NCBI GenBank assembly: GCA_023139025.1
Contig: JAGLOH010000007.1
Location: 1-18,125, forward strand
Reading direction: 5' to 3'
Length of the DNA: 18,125 bases
Source: Candidatus Heimdallarchaeota archaeon
GTDB taxonomy: Archaea; Asgardarchaeota; Heimdallarchaeia; Heimdallarchaeales; Heimdallarchaeaceae
The notes under the pieces were generated by a model that was not told the DNA's origin, ran no database searches, and saw nothing but the letters and a program-made list of their open reading frames with translations. Numbering within the stretch: the first letter of the stretch is position 1; each line of letters begins with the position of its first letter. Made by a program: the position numbers and the translations under genes. This document shows, piece after piece, positions 8,554 through 16,242 of the stretch.

Positions 8554-8660
8554 CCCGACGAGTTTTTTGACTTGTTGCATGATTTTACAAAATCGAAACT
8601 ACAAGTAAGTATAATAAAGGATTCGAAACGATATTTAAGCCTTTACAACATTCATCTATT

Positions 8661-8678
8661 GGAGAGTTCAGCCTCTCT
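8661..8678 (+). ncRNA. Candidate hairpin-led small RNA start
   Basis: GGAGAG-TTCAGC-CTCTCT can form a six-pair stem and begins about 25 nt after a TATA-like element with a BRE-like CGAAA. This stretch and the 20 nt after it are more GC-rich than the surroundings. Neither the 3' end nor a family can be assigned. It is inferred from the promoter-like placement only. Confidence 0.2.
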
Positions 8679-8818
8679 AAGTAGCGTAGAAATCCGACAA
8701 AAATAATACGCGAAAATTACAGAAACGAGATTGGTTTTAAATCAATTAAAAATACTATGGACAAAAATCATGCCTTACACAAAACATATGTCCAACTGTG
8801 ATGGAGAATTCCGATAAA

Positions 8819-8830
8819 CTTTAATTTATG
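8819..8830 (+). promoter_or_regulatory. TATA box of the pilin gene at 8853
   Basis: CTTTAATTTATG is centred about 29 nt before the ATG, so the transcript would be leaderless or have a leader of only a few nt. No SD precedes the ATG, consistent with this reading. Confidence 0.55.
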
Positions 8831-8852
8831 CAAGTTATATTAGTTCCATACA

Positions 8853-9713
8853 ATGAAATTCAGAATGAATCGAAGAGCATTATCTCCAATAATCTCAGTT
8901 GTATTAATGTTTGCTCTAATAACTGCTGCAATAGGGATTTCTTTAGTCTACATGATGCCCAGCATAAGCCAATTCAAAGATAAAAGTTACAATAATAGCA
9001 GTAACCTATATTTCATAGCTCTAGATGCCACTATACAAGATCTAATTCAAAGTCTTCCTCCTGCAAGTTCTGACTTCCTATATGTACAAGAAGAAGGAAC
9101 TATTCGGTTAGTTGAAGATTGGGCTTTTACATTCATTCTGAAAGATATTTTAGGAGCTCAAAATATTTTGGTTTTACAAGATAATGTTACGAGAATCATT
9201 CATCGTAGTACAGCTGTCGGAGATTACGACGAAGGAGAGCATAGATATATAGTTGGTCCTCAAAATCAAGACTATCTGTTTCTCAATGGAAGTAGTACAG
9301 TTTACAATGACATAGCAGTTGTAAACACCTCAAGAGCAATATACGAACCTGCATTTCTAGAATTAGCACTCTATTATAGATATACTCTATCTACTGAATA
9401 TGTTGTTTCAGGAATTGAGGAAATCTATTACATGGACATTATTAATGTGAAGTTTGTTAAAGATGATTCTGTCTCATTATTTAGCGAAACTCAGAAATAT
9501 GTCGATATTCAACTAACCTATGCAGGAACTGAAACACAATATCTGGGAGAGTTTGAATATAGTAATGATATGCAAGGTGAAATAACCTTGATAAACCAAT
9601 ATAGATATCAACTAAATGAGTATCCTATATATTTCCCAGCAAATCCAAGTTATTTAGCGCATAGGATTGTCGCAAATTTAATTAATATAATAATAAATGT
9701 ATCACTAAGTTAA
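8853..9713 (+). CDS. Archaeal type IV pilin-like protein
   Basis: A 286-residue exported protein. The N-terminus MKFRMNRRALSPIISVVL is a class III signal of the archaeal type IV pilin (PF07790-like) sort: a basic n-region ending R7-R8-A9 as the likely prepilin peptidase site, then L-S-P and one hydrophobic helix to about residue 34, which would form the filament core. The remaining 250 residues have no further membrane span, are beta-rich and carry several N-glycosylation sequons (NSS, NVT, NGS, NTS, NVS), as expected for an outside-facing domain. It is larger than most pilins, so it could be a tip or minor adhesin subunit. It starts an apparent operon with the gene at 9724 (10-nt gap) and lies upstream of the assembly ATPase. 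Confidence 0.8.
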   Translation: MKFRMNRRALSPIISVVLMFALITAAIGISLVYMMPSISQFKDKSYNNSSNLYFIALDATIQDLIQSLPPASSDFLYVQEEGTIRLVEDWAFTFILKDILGAQNILVLQDNVTRIIHRSTAVGDYDEGEHRYIVGPQNQDYLFLNGSSTVYNDIAVVNTSRAIYEPAFLELALYYRYTLSTEYVVSGIEEIYYMDIINVKFVKDDSVSLFSETQKYVDIQLTYAGTETQYLGEFEYSNDMQGEITLINQYRYQLNEYPIYFPANPSYLAHRIVANLINIIINVSLS

Positions 9714-9723
9714 GGAGAGTTTC

Positions 9724-10188
9724 ATGCCAAGCGAATATATCATGTACCTATCTATTCTTCTTGTTGGAACACTTGCTATAGCAGGCATAGCAGTTACAAT
9801 GATTGCTATAAATAATACAATGGAAGAAGCAGCTCTTAAAACGAATATGGAAAACATATTACAAAATATGGCAGAAACGATTCACAATCTATTAAACGAA
9901 GGTCAGAATCAGATTAACTTAGGAGCCATTTCTATAAACATGCAACGGCCGTTAACGCTACCTCAAGAAATTCAAAATGAAGCATATGAAATAGAGGTTT
10001 TATCTTCAGAGAATACTTACTCACTTAAAGCAACTGTCATAAAAAATGAGGATATCTTTGTTACTGTATCCTTGTTTATTGATCCTGTTGTTTTAAATAT
10101 ATCTGGAACAATATCAAGCTTGAATTCATCACCAACAATTATCTACGTGTATGATGGAGTAGATGTCAGCATATCCCTAGTTGATTAG
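9724..10188 (+). CDS. Membrane-anchored pilin-like / FlaF-FlaG-like protein
   Basis: A 154-residue protein with one N-terminal hydrophobic helix (about 7-29) after an uncharged MPSEY start, so it lacks the basic n-region and cleavable R/K-A/G site of its neighbour. A polar helical stretch (30-60) rich in Asn, Glu and Met follows, then a beta-rich external domain with NIS and NSS sequons. The outline (N-terminal anchor plus beta domain) matches minor pilins and archaellum FlaF/FlaG-like stator proteins, but no diagnostic motif allows a firm family call. The SD is strong: AAGGAGAG lies 4 nt before the ATG, overlapping the upstream stop. It is probably co-transcribed with the pilin gene 10 nt upstream and serves the same filament. 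Confidence 0.7.
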   Translation: MPSEYIMYLSILLVGTLAIAGIAVTMIAINNTMEEAALKTNMENILQNMAETIHNLLNEGQNQINLGAISINMQRPLTLPQEIQNEAYEIEVLSSENTYSLKATVIKNEDIFVTVSLFIDPVVLNISGTISSLNSSPTIIYVYDGVDVSISLVD

Positions 10189-10217
10189 TTTTTCTTATTA
10201 TTTCTTAAATTTTTTAC
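10189..10217 (+). terminator. T-rich terminator after the two-pilin operon
   Basis: Directly after the stop the plus strand carries TTTTTCTTATTATTTCTT and then AAATTTTTT. This is an archaeal T-run terminator type, separating the pilin pair from the ATPase gene, which has its own promoter. Confidence 0.5.
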
Positions 10218-10233
10218 CTAATATGAAAAATAA

Positions 10234-10242
10234 CTTTAAAAA
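10234..10242 (+). promoter_or_regulatory. TATA box of the assembly ATPase gene
   Basis: CTTTAAAAA is centred 26-27 nt before the ATG at 10265, which predicts a leaderless transcript. No SD is present. Confidence 0.55.
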
Positions 10243-10264
10243 GAGTAGTACATATAATTAATTC

Positions 10265-11800
10265 ATGCAAGATGATACTGGTGAAGCCTTTGTTGATACA
10301 GCAGCAGTTCCAATTCTTGAAGAGACATATCCAGTAAGCCCTCCATTCTCTTACGTTTTGATACAAACTGATCCTACCACCAAGCGTACACAATATATGA
10401 TAGTAGAAATTCCTCTTGATAGCAAGGAAACAGCTATTTATAATAAAATATTCTCTATTATGGTAGATGAATTGGACGTTGATTTTACTGTATTGAAATC
10501 AACTGAAAAGGCTGAAGAATTTTTGAAGAAGAAAATAGTTGATATCATTAAACGTTATCGTATTTCGTTGAATGAATCACAATTTGAGAAGATTATGTAC
10601 TACCTTACAAGAGATTTGATTGGATATGGGAAGATTCAGCCCTTTATGCTAGATCCTAACATTGAAGATATTTCTTGTGATGGGACTGGTATCCCAATTT
10701 ATGTTTGGCATAGAAAATATGAATCTATTGCAACCAACATCTCATTTGATACAGATGAAGAGTTAGATAGTTTTATCATAAAACTAGCTCAACGTGCAAA
10801 CAGACATATAAGCATTGCAAATCCCCTGTTAGATGCATCTTTACCTGATGGAAGCAGAATACAACTAACCTATGGAAAAGAGGTAACTCAACGAGGATCT
10901 ACATTTACTGCAAGAAAATTCAAAGCAGATCCGTTTACAATTACAGACTTAATTCTTTACAACACAATAGATCAGGATATTGCAGCATATTATTGGTTTA
11001 CAATGGAACATAATATTAGTACATTGATTGCTGGTGGTACTGCAGCAGGAAAAACCACTTTGTTGAATACTATTGCTATGATGATTAAACCTGATTTGAA
11101 GGTAGTTACAATTGAAGATACAGCAGAATTGAATTTAGCCCATGAAAACTGGATTCCAAGTGTTGTTCGTTCTGGTTTTGGAGAAACAACCGAAACAGGA
11201 TACAGAAGAGGACAAATCTCGATGTTTGAATTAGTTCGTGCAGCAATGAGACAAAGACCAGATTATATTATTGTGGGTGAAATCAGAGGAGACGAAGCCT
11301 ACGCGATGTTTCAAGCGATGAGTACAGGTCATAGGGGTTTAGGTACTATTCATGGTGATTCTGTGGAAGGGGTAATTCATAGGTTAGAAAGCAAACCAAT
11401 GAATATTCCAAGATCAATGATGAAATCATTAGATTTGATTCATGTTATAAGAAAAGTAAGAATACAATCCAAATTTGCACGTCGTACTCAATCAGTTACT
11501 GAATTGATAGGTTTAGATCCAGTTACTGAAGAAATTCTAACAAACAAACTCTATCAATGGAATCCAAAGGATGATACATTCATTTACTTCGGAAGAAGTT
11601 ATGTATTAGAAAAAATTATGGATAATACTGGATTAACTGAACAAGAAATCTATGACGAACTCGAAAGAAGAAAAACCATCTTAAGATGGATGGTCAAAAA
11701 GAGAATACGTTACTTCGAAGATGTAGCTTCTGTTATCCAAGAATATAATTCTGACCCAGATAGAACTCTTGAAAAGGCAAGAAAGAGTCTCAAAGCATAA
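10265..11800 (+). CDS. Type II/IV secretion ATPase of the FlaI/TadA/GspE-like family (pilus assembly motor)
   Basis: This hexameric cytoplasmic motor hydrolyses ATP to drive filament assembly through the FlaJ/TadC-type platform. All signature boxes are present: Walker A GGTAAGKTT (257-265, Lys263), the Asp box IEDTAEL (283-289), Walker B YIIVGEIRGDEA (334-345, Glu339) and the His box GHRGLGTIHGDS (355-366). The N-terminal domain includes FEKIMYYLTRDLIGYGKIQP and IEDISCDG, typical of archaeal FlaI/TadA. At 511 residues it has normal family length. The ATG lies 26 nt after a TATA box. Its two likely platform partners are not adjacent but in the converging operon 15309-17121. No FlaH-like gene is present, so a pilus rather than an archaellum motor is inferred. 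Confidence 0.95.
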   Translation: MQDDTGEAFVDTAAVPILEETYPVSPPFSYVLIQTDPTTKRTQYMIVEIPLDSKETAIYNKIFSIMVDELDVDFTVLKSTEKAEEFLKKKIVDIIKRYRISLNESQFEKIMYYLTRDLIGYGKIQPFMLDPNIEDISCDGTGIPIYVWHRKYESIATNISFDTDEELDSFIIKLAQRANRHISIANPLLDASLPDGSRIQLTYGKEVTQRGSTFTARKFKADPFTITDLILYNTIDQDIAAYYWFTMEHNISTLIAGGTAAGKTTLLNTIAMMIKPDLKVVTIEDTAELNLAHENWIPSVVRSGFGETTETGYRRGQISMFELVRAAMRQRPDYIIVGEIRGDEAYAMFQAMSTGHRGLGTIHGDSVEGVIHRLESKPMNIPRSMMKSLDLIHVIRKVRIQSKFARRTQSVTELIGLDPVTEEILTNKLYQWNPKDDTFIYFGRSYVLEKIMDNTGLTEQEIYDELERRKTILRWMVKKRIRYFEDVASVIQEYNSDPDRTLEKARKSLKA

Positions 11801-11801
11801 G

Positions 11802-11836
11802 AAGACTATTTAGTCTTTTTTATTTTATTTTTCTTC
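11802..11836 (+). terminator. Hairpin plus T-run terminator of the ATPase gene
   Basis: AAGACTA-TT-TAGTCTT is a perfect 7-bp inverted repeat starting one nt after the stop codon, followed by TTTTATTTTATTTTTCTTC. The stem merges into the T-run. Confidence 0.65.
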
Positions 11837-11847
11837 AAATAAGTGTA

Positions 11848-11872
11848 TTTATATACAAAGATATCTATCTTT
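11848..11872 (+). promoter_or_regulatory. Hsp20 promoter with palindromic operator candidate
   Basis: The TATA box TTTATATA (11848-11855) is followed at once by AAAGATA-TC-TATCTTT (11857-11872), a perfect 7-bp inverted repeat lying between TATA and the expected start near 11877-11880. A dimeric repressor bound there would block polymerase recruitment, as archaeal heat-shock repressors such as Phr do. The specific regulator is not known. Confidence 0.5.
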
Positions 11873-11891
11873 TTCTCGATGTTGGTTTATC

Positions 11892-12518
11892 ATGAATCCA
11901 GAGGATAACGATAAGAAGAAGAAAAAGAAAACTCCTGATGATTATAAAAATCCATTTGATTTCTTTGGAAGCGATGAATTTGATATGAATAAAATCATGG
12001 AAGAGTTCATTCCCTTCATGAAAGGTTCTTCATTTGGGAAAATGATTGATGAAATGTTGAAGAATCTTATGAGTAATTTTGAGGGTGGATTGGATCCAAG
12101 TATGTTAGAAAATATGTCAAACAATCCTTTTGTTTATGGTTTTAAAATTGGAGTAGATGAAGATGGAAAACCAAACTTCAATCAATTTGGAAATCTTAAA
12201 CCCAAAGCGTATGGAGACATTGAAAAATCAGAGACTAGAGAACCTTTAATAGATGTTTTTAAGGAAAAAGATTTAGTAAGAGTTATTGCAGAAGTTCCAG
12301 GAATTAATAAGGGAGACATAAATCTGACAGGAACTGAAGAAACACTCAGAATCATAGCTCATTCTGAATCAAGGAAATACGAGAAGGCAGTAAGTCTTCC
12401 TGTTCCTGTAAATATATCAACTGCTGAAGCGAAATACAAGAACGGAGTTTTGGAAGTTATCATTAAGAGAAAGAAAGACGCAAAGGAAGATGAAGGACAT
12501 AAAATAGATGTAGAATAG
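11892..12518 (+). CDS. Small heat-shock protein, Hsp20/alpha-crystallin family
   Basis: An ATP-independent holdase chaperone that binds unfolding proteins in the cytosol. The alpha-crystallin domain spans about residues 117-196: EPLIDVFKEKDLVRVIAEVPGI in two overlapping strands (cited as DVFKEKD and VIAEVPGI), then INLTGTEETLRI, and the diagnostic A-x3-NGVLEV (180-189). The C-terminus has I205-D-V207, an I-x-I/V-type oligomer-locking motif. The long N-terminal arm starts with a Lys run (8-13), then Phe/Met-rich helices, and includes NPFVYGFKIG with a following DGKP segment, common in archaeal Hsp20 proteins. It stands alone on the plus strand between the two filament gene arms and converges with the minus-strand operon after 22 nt. 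Its position gives no proof of a role in pilus assembly. Confidence 0.93.
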   Translation: MNPEDNDKKKKKKTPDDYKNPFDFFGSDEFDMNKIMEEFIPFMKGSSFGKMIDEMLKNLMSNFEGGLDPSMLENMSNNPFVYGFKIGVDEDGKPNFNQFGNLKPKAYGDIEKSETREPLIDVFKEKDLVRVIAEVPGINKGDINLTGTEETLRIIAHSESRKYEKAVSLPVPVNISTAEAKYKNGVLEVIIKRKKDAKEDEGHKIDVE

Positions 12519-12540
12519 GTTTTCGCTTCTTCTCTTCCAC
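12519..12540 (+). terminator. Pyrimidine-rich terminator between convergent genes
   Basis: The whole 22-nt gap between the Hsp20 stop and the stop of the convergent pilin-like gene is pyrimidine-rich on the plus strand (TTTTCGCTTCTTCTCTTCC) and may end the Hsp20 transcript. Confidence 0.3.
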
Positions 12541-13221
12541 TTAAATTTCTAACCATAACCAGATGTTATGAGGTAATAAAGCTGTTATCATTTGTCCTGA
12601 AGCTAGATCAGCTGAATATCTACCATCACCCAAATTTGTTACAGAGGTACTAGGAGATATAGCAACAATCCCATTGTTTACCATTGTTTTAAGCCCATTT
12701 GCTTCTTTGTAAAGATAAACATAATTCATATTGCCAATAATTCCAGATATTTCCATGAAATAAGTTGTATTGAGATGAATTACACTATCATAGTATAGGT
12801 CCAAACTGTTAATGTGGATTGAAACTTCAACCTCAAAATGAATGTACACAGGATTAAGTGCGGTGCTACTATTCGCGATAATTATATTAACATCATCATA
12901 AGTTAAGATAGATGGAAGGTTGTGATCATCTAGATAAGCTTCGATTAGTTCCAGTCCTTCATCCATTATGGTTAGAACATCATTCCGAGATGCCCCCAAT
13001 GACAACTGAGACAAAGCAACATTTGATAAGTCATCTATTGCGTTGAGACTATTATCTAAATAATCATACAATTGCTGCTGATTTGGTGCTGGATTAATGT
13101 ATGGACTTTGTGTTATTTGGAATATAGTTGCAGATATAATAATGAGAAAAATAAGTATTGTAATAGACAAGAGCAAGAAAACCTGTCCTCGTTTGTTTTT
13201 AGTGAGAGATACTTTCTTCAT
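12541..13221 (-). CDS. Pilin-like protein (K-R-G-Q class III signal)
   Basis: This is the last gene of the six-gene filament operon. From ATG 13221 it encodes 226 residues. The basic n-region MKKVSLTKNKRG is followed by Q and a hydrophobic helix QVFLLLSITILIFLIIIS, giving a likely prepilin peptidase cleavage after Gly12 with Gln at +1. The rest is one external domain with NSS and NTT sequons and no other membrane span. There is no conserved Glu near +5. I chose ATG 13221 over GTG 13230 because the SD (AAGGTG) overlaps the stop of the preceding gene and is correctly spaced for that ATG; the gap between the two genes is 1 nt. By inference it is a major or minor subunit of the filament. The exact family is not recognised. 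Confidence 0.75.
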   Translation of the reverse strand: MKKVSLTKNKRGQVFLLLSITILIFLIIISATIFQITQSPYINPAPNQQQLYDYLDNSLNAIDDLSNVALSQLSLGASRNDVLTIMDEGLELIEAYLDDHNLPSILTYDDVNIIIANSSTALNPVYIHFEVEVSIHINSLDLYYDSVIHLNTTYFMEISGIIGNMNYVYLYKEANGLKTMVNNGIVAISPSTSVTNLGDGRYSADLASGQMITALLPHNIWLWLEI

Positions 13222-13222
13222 C

Positions 13223-13690
13223 TTAAACACCTTTTAACCATACTTTTAGATGAATGGTACATGGAATCAATTCGCCATTCACTTCTGAGATAAGATAATC
13301 AATACCTATAGCTTCCGTAGAAGGTGCAAGGTGTTGATTTATCCAACTCCCTGATATTTCTAAGCTTGTAGCGAGGTTTTCATAATATAGATTAAATTCA
13401 CCATTGTCGGGTAATGAGCCATAAATTGCTTGCTCAATAACCGTTCGATAGTAAGTTATGTTTGCGGTTTGACTATTTAGAACGGAATAAATATAACCAT
13501 CAAGTACATTCTGATTATCCAGCAATTTTAGAGTTGTATATACTTCCTCTTGGTAGTTTGCTTCTATTGGTGGTTGTGTAGCAATTTGAACTTCATACAA
13601 AGCAGTTACCATGATTATCATAACGGATACAGCGATGAAGGCTTCTATGATGAAAAGTTGTGCTTTTCTATTCTTCGTTAGTTTTTTCAT
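13223..13690 (-). CDS. Pilin-like protein (R-K-A-Q class III signal, Glu at +6)
   Basis: A 155-residue protein with a textbook prepilin outline: basic MKKLTKNRKA, then QLFIIEAFIAVSVMIIMVTA. Cleavage after Ala10 would leave Gln at +1 and Glu at +6, close to the Glu(+5) used by type IV pilins for docking in the growing filament. A short external domain follows with an NIT sequon and one Cys (C143). Its size fits a main or minor pilin. The SD GGTGA overlaps the TGA stop of the upstream gene, with a 4-nt gap, so translation is probably coupled. Q(+1) with an acidic residue inside the helix recalls the DUF361/EppA pilins of methanogens, but the QxSxE spacing is not exact. Confidence 0.8.
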   Translation of the reverse strand: MKKLTKNRKAQLFIIEAFIAVSVMIIMVTALYEVQIATQPPIEANYQEEVYTTLKLLDNQNVLDGYIYSVLNSQTANITYYRTVIEQAIYGSLPDNGEFNLYYENLATSLEISGSWINQHLAPSTEAIGIDYLISEVNGELIPCTIHLKVWLKGV

Positions 13691-13694
13691 TGTA

Positions 13695-14855
13695 TCACCA
13701 GTACCAAATTTGACATTTTAGAAGTACATTTCTGATAGTAAACATTTTAGTTTTTGAAATGTAAGTTTGTTGATCTTGGAAAGAGGAATGTGCGAATATT
13801 CCACCGTGAATGGAATTTTGAAACATAGGAACTCCAATGTAACCTGCAGAATATGTTGATTCAGCTCTCTCATTTACTACAACAACAGCTAATCCATTAG
13901 TGGTTATCGAAATACCTGTTCCTAAATATATATCTCCTTCAGCTGTTGTTTCTTGAGTTAAATTCTGCTTATGATGGTCTACCCCTAAATCTGAAAAAGG
14001 AAACACAACAATTGCATGAGCTTCATCACTCAACACATTTCGTTCAACAGTTACATCTATTGCTGAACCAGGTGAGTTTGTATTTTCTTTAACAAAAGGT
14101 CGAAAATCAAAATCAACGAAGTAATACTCAAGACCACTACTTTCTCTAACCAATCTCTTAACAATATAATCTTGATAAATCTCCCCAACTTGAGCAAATA
14201 CAACTATTGTATAATAATCTGTTTCGGGAGCGATTAATGTTGCTCTAAAGCTTATAGAACCAGAAATATCCTTGGTAGTTGTATAGTTTGAGATCACATT
14301 GTTATTATTATCAATCGCAAAAGCCCAAATTTCAGCACCTTCTATTAGGGTTTGATGTTCATTAACTTCACCATAAAGATTGATTTCACCGAAAGCAGCA
14401 GTATAATCATTAATGGAAATTGAAATTGGAGAATATATACTGACAGCGAAATCGCGAATCATGCTGTACGCTACTTTTACATTCAGGTAGTTTATTGTCC
14501 AATAGGAAGACAGATCACTAGTCAGCCTATTTATTTTTGTAAAGTCAAGTCCACCATCTACTCCCATCAGACCCAGTCTAAAATCTGTTAAAGATACAGT
14601 AGCAATGGTCCCCCAATTAGCTGGATTACCCTTAGAAGAGAAAATATTACTATATAATTTGTTCAATTCTTGTTCTTGAGAATAGGTTTCCATCTGCACT
14701 AGAGAAGGAATTAATAAATTTGAAAGAACAATAATTACCTGGCTAAAAGCTATAACAAAGATTAGAAGAGCTAATGAAAAATCAACACCTCTTATCTGAG
14801 CTTTCCTTCCCTTAAGGAATGCTTTCAAACCTTTCTTCTTACTTTTTTCTTTCAA
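13695..14855 (-). CDS. Large pilin-like/adhesin protein (R-K-A-Q class III signal)
   Basis: A protein of about 386 residues with a very basic n-region (MKEKSKKKGLKAFLKGRKA), then Q-I-R-G-V-D and one hydrophobic helix (about 26-45). The likely prepilin peptidase site is after Ala19. The long external part is beta-rich with NYT and NLT sequons. Its middle, about 170-260, looks like an Ig-like domain (INLYGEVNEHQTLIEGAEIW and SFRATLIAPETDYYTIVVFA). It may be a tip adhesin or large minor pilin. The frame is open to 14927, and ATGs at 14885/14882 lack an SD. TTG at 14855 has AAAGGAG nine nt ahead, overlapping the upstream gene's end, and gives the 4-nt gap seen at other junctions, so I prefer it. 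Confidence 0.72.
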   Translation of the reverse strand: MKEKSKKKGLKAFLKGRKAQIRGVDFSLALLIFVIAFSQVIIVLSNLLIPSLVQMETYSQEQELNKLYSNIFSSKGNPANWGTIATVSLTDFRLGLMGVDGGLDFTKINRLTSDLSSYWTINYLNVKVAYSMIRDFAVSIYSPISISINDYTAAFGEINLYGEVNEHQTLIEGAEIWAFAIDNNNNVISNYTTTKDISGSISFRATLIAPETDYYTIVVFAQVGEIYQDYIVKRLVRESSGLEYYFVDFDFRPFVKENTNSPGSAIDVTVERNVLSDEAHAIVVFPFSDLGVDHHKQNLTQETTAEGDIYLGTGISITTNGLAVVVVNERAESTYSAGYIGVPMFQNSIHGGIFAHSSFQDQQTYISKTKMFTIRNVLLKCQIWYW

Positions 14856-14859
14856 TTCT

Positions 14860-15288
14860 TTATTCTCCTTTATCTTCTGCATCATCGCCCAGTATTCTTT
14901 CTTCAAGAAGAGATTTAATCTCAGCAAGAGTAGCTTCTAACTCGACTAATTCCATACCTTTGTCAAGAAGATTAGAGGCTCTTTCTTGCATATCTTCTGC
15001 TTTTTGTATTTTATCTGATGCCAAATTACTGATTTGGTCTTTAATTTGAATTAAATCTTCTTTGGTAACCATAGACTGTCCAAGTTGTTCTATTTTGTCT
15101 TCCAAAGGACCGAGATCAACTGAGACAGAACCTACAATTCCTTCCGAACTTCCATCAGCTGAAGGAATAACTCCCTTTTCTAGAGTACCCATGATTCTGA
15201 CTACATTAAAACTGATTTGATTAATTAATCTCTGTAGTTCATCAACTTGTTCCTTAATATTTTTAACATCGTCTTCAAGTTTTCCCAT
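14860..15288 (-). CDS. Cytoplasmic coiled-coil protein of the filament operon
   Basis: A 142-residue soluble, acidic protein with no signal or membrane segment. Heptad-like hydrophobic spacing is clear at about 1-37 (LEDDVKNIKEQVDELQRLI) and again at about 61-133 (EDKIEQLGQSM through LEATLAEIKSLLEE). A flexible Gly/Ser/Val linker at 40-60 joins the two. It sits between the platform genes and the pilin-like genes, 20 nt after the former. It is not recognisable as any standard Tad or archaellum subunit. Archaellum operons encode the cytoplasmic switch-linked proteins FlaC/D/E at a comparable position, but no sequence similarity can be claimed. It could be a regulator or scaffold for the ATPase-platform complex. 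Confidence 0.75.
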   Translation of the reverse strand: MGKLEDDVKNIKEQVDELQRLINQISFNVVRIMGTLEKGVIPSADGSSEGIVGSVSVDLGPLEDKIEQLGQSMVTKEDLIQIKDQISNLASDKIQKAEDMQERASNLLDKGMELVELEATLAEIKSLLEERILGDDAEDKGE

Positions 15289-15308
15289 AGTTTCATCACA
15301 TCTGATTA

Positions 15309-16238
15309 CTATATTCCAATTGATATCAAAGGATTATCTGGTTGAATTAATATCTTGAACGCAAACCAACCTAAGAACATAAGTACCACTGAATGCATTA
15401 ACCCTGCTTTTACTGACATTTTAGACATTTTTCCTGCTACTAATCCTGAGAAGAACCCTTGAACTGCTAGCATGTGCAAGAAAAGAACTTCAAGTATATC
15501 CAAATCTATATTCACTAAAAACATTCCAGCTGTTTGTTCTGAAGATATATTTGCTGAGAAGAATGGAATAAAGAATGTTTGAAATAGAATCACTACAACT
15601 AGGATGAAAATTATAAAAGAAGCATAAACAATCCAGACATAGGGCTTCATTGCACCCTCTCTTTCCTTTTTGAGATTTAGGAGAGTCCGTACATATTTTT
15701 CAGTTGCTTCAAATATTTCTTCAAGATTTCCTCCTGATCTTTCAGCTTCGAGAATCAATAAAGTAGCTCTTTGTGCTAAAGGAGTATTAATTGACTCTTG
15801 AAAGTCAGTCATAGCTTGATTAAAGGGTATTCCCCAAGAAATTTTGCTGGACATTTTCCTTAATTCAGGTGTTAGAGGACCATATTGACGCTTTGCAGAT
15901 TCTTGAATTGCCCTTGGTAGAGCCATACCAGTACGCTGAGCATTGCTAATTTCCCTCAGAAGATATGGCAAATTTTCATCAATTCTTGCTTGTCTTCTTT
16001 CCTCTCTATAAATAATCAAAAATGTGGGAATCCCTATTACCACAATAATTGCTAGAATTACGAAATCACTAATATCTAGAATTGTTATGAAATCATCACC
16101 AGTTCGTTGAACAAGAACATCTATTATTCCTAATGTAACTAAAATTACACCAGCAACTCCTGCAATTATCCAGTAAATTAAATCTTGTGTGATTTGAAAC
16201 CTTTTTACCTCAACTTCAACTTCGTCACTTATTGCCAT
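15309..16238 (-). CDS. FlaJ/TadC-like pilus assembly platform protein (second copy)
   Basis: A polytopic membrane protein of the T2SSF superfamily, the inner-membrane platform that the assembly ATPase turns or pushes. From ATG 16238 it has 309 residues. Predicted helices lie at about 20-42, 57-77, 199-224, 246-268 and 278-297. The cytoplasmic T2SSF helical domain at about 88-195 contains ENLPYLLREISNAQRTGMAL and ILEAERSGGNLEEIFEATE, the latter with the family's S-G-G/L motif. An ATG at 16265 would add nine residues but overlaps the upstream gene. ATG 16238 follows the upstream TGA by 4 nt with GGAGATG upstream. With the next gene it corresponds to the two halves that are fused in archaellum FlaJ. 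Confidence 0.88.
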   Translation of the reverse strand: MAISDEVEVEVKRFQITQDLIYWIIAGVAGVILVTLGIIDVLVQRTGDDFITILDISDFVILAIIVVIGIPTFLIIYREERRQARIDENLPYLLREISNAQRTGMALPRAIQESAKRQYGPLTPELRKMSSKISWGIPFNQAMTDFQESINTPLAQRATLLILEAERSGGNLEEIFEATEKYVRTLLNLKKEREGAMKPYVWIVYASFIIFILVVVILFQTFFIPFFSANISSEQTAGMFLVNIDLDILEVLFLHMLAVQGFFSGLVAGKMSKMSVKAGLMHSVVLMFLGWFAFKILIQPDNPLISIGI

Positions 16239-16242
16239 TTTT

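Larger units (their letters stand above)
8512..8852. other. Divergent intergenic region, possible small RNA
   Basis: This 341-nt stretch has no convincing coding frame. It holds the nrdJ promoter at its left end and the pilin promoter at its right end. In the middle, a TATA-like GATATTTAAG with an upstream CGAAA (8623-8638, plus strand) sits about 25 nt before GGAGAGTTCAGCCTCTCT, a 6-bp stem with a 6-nt loop. No tRNA, box C/D or riboswitch signature was recognised. Confidence 0.5.

Noticed and set aside
8512..8600. Cobalamin riboswitch ahead of the B12-dependent reductase
   Set aside because: The predicted leader is only about 12 nt and no B12-box sequence is visible.
8618..8640. TTCGAAT resembling a tRNA T-loop (minus strand)
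   Set aside because: The flanking bases cannot form a T-stem and no acceptor, D or anticodon arm is present.
14819..15049. 76-residue plus-strand frame rich in Ser and Leu
   Set aside because: Antisense to the coiled-coil gene and the start of the large pilin-like gene; composition is what the complement of Lys/Glu-rich helices gives.
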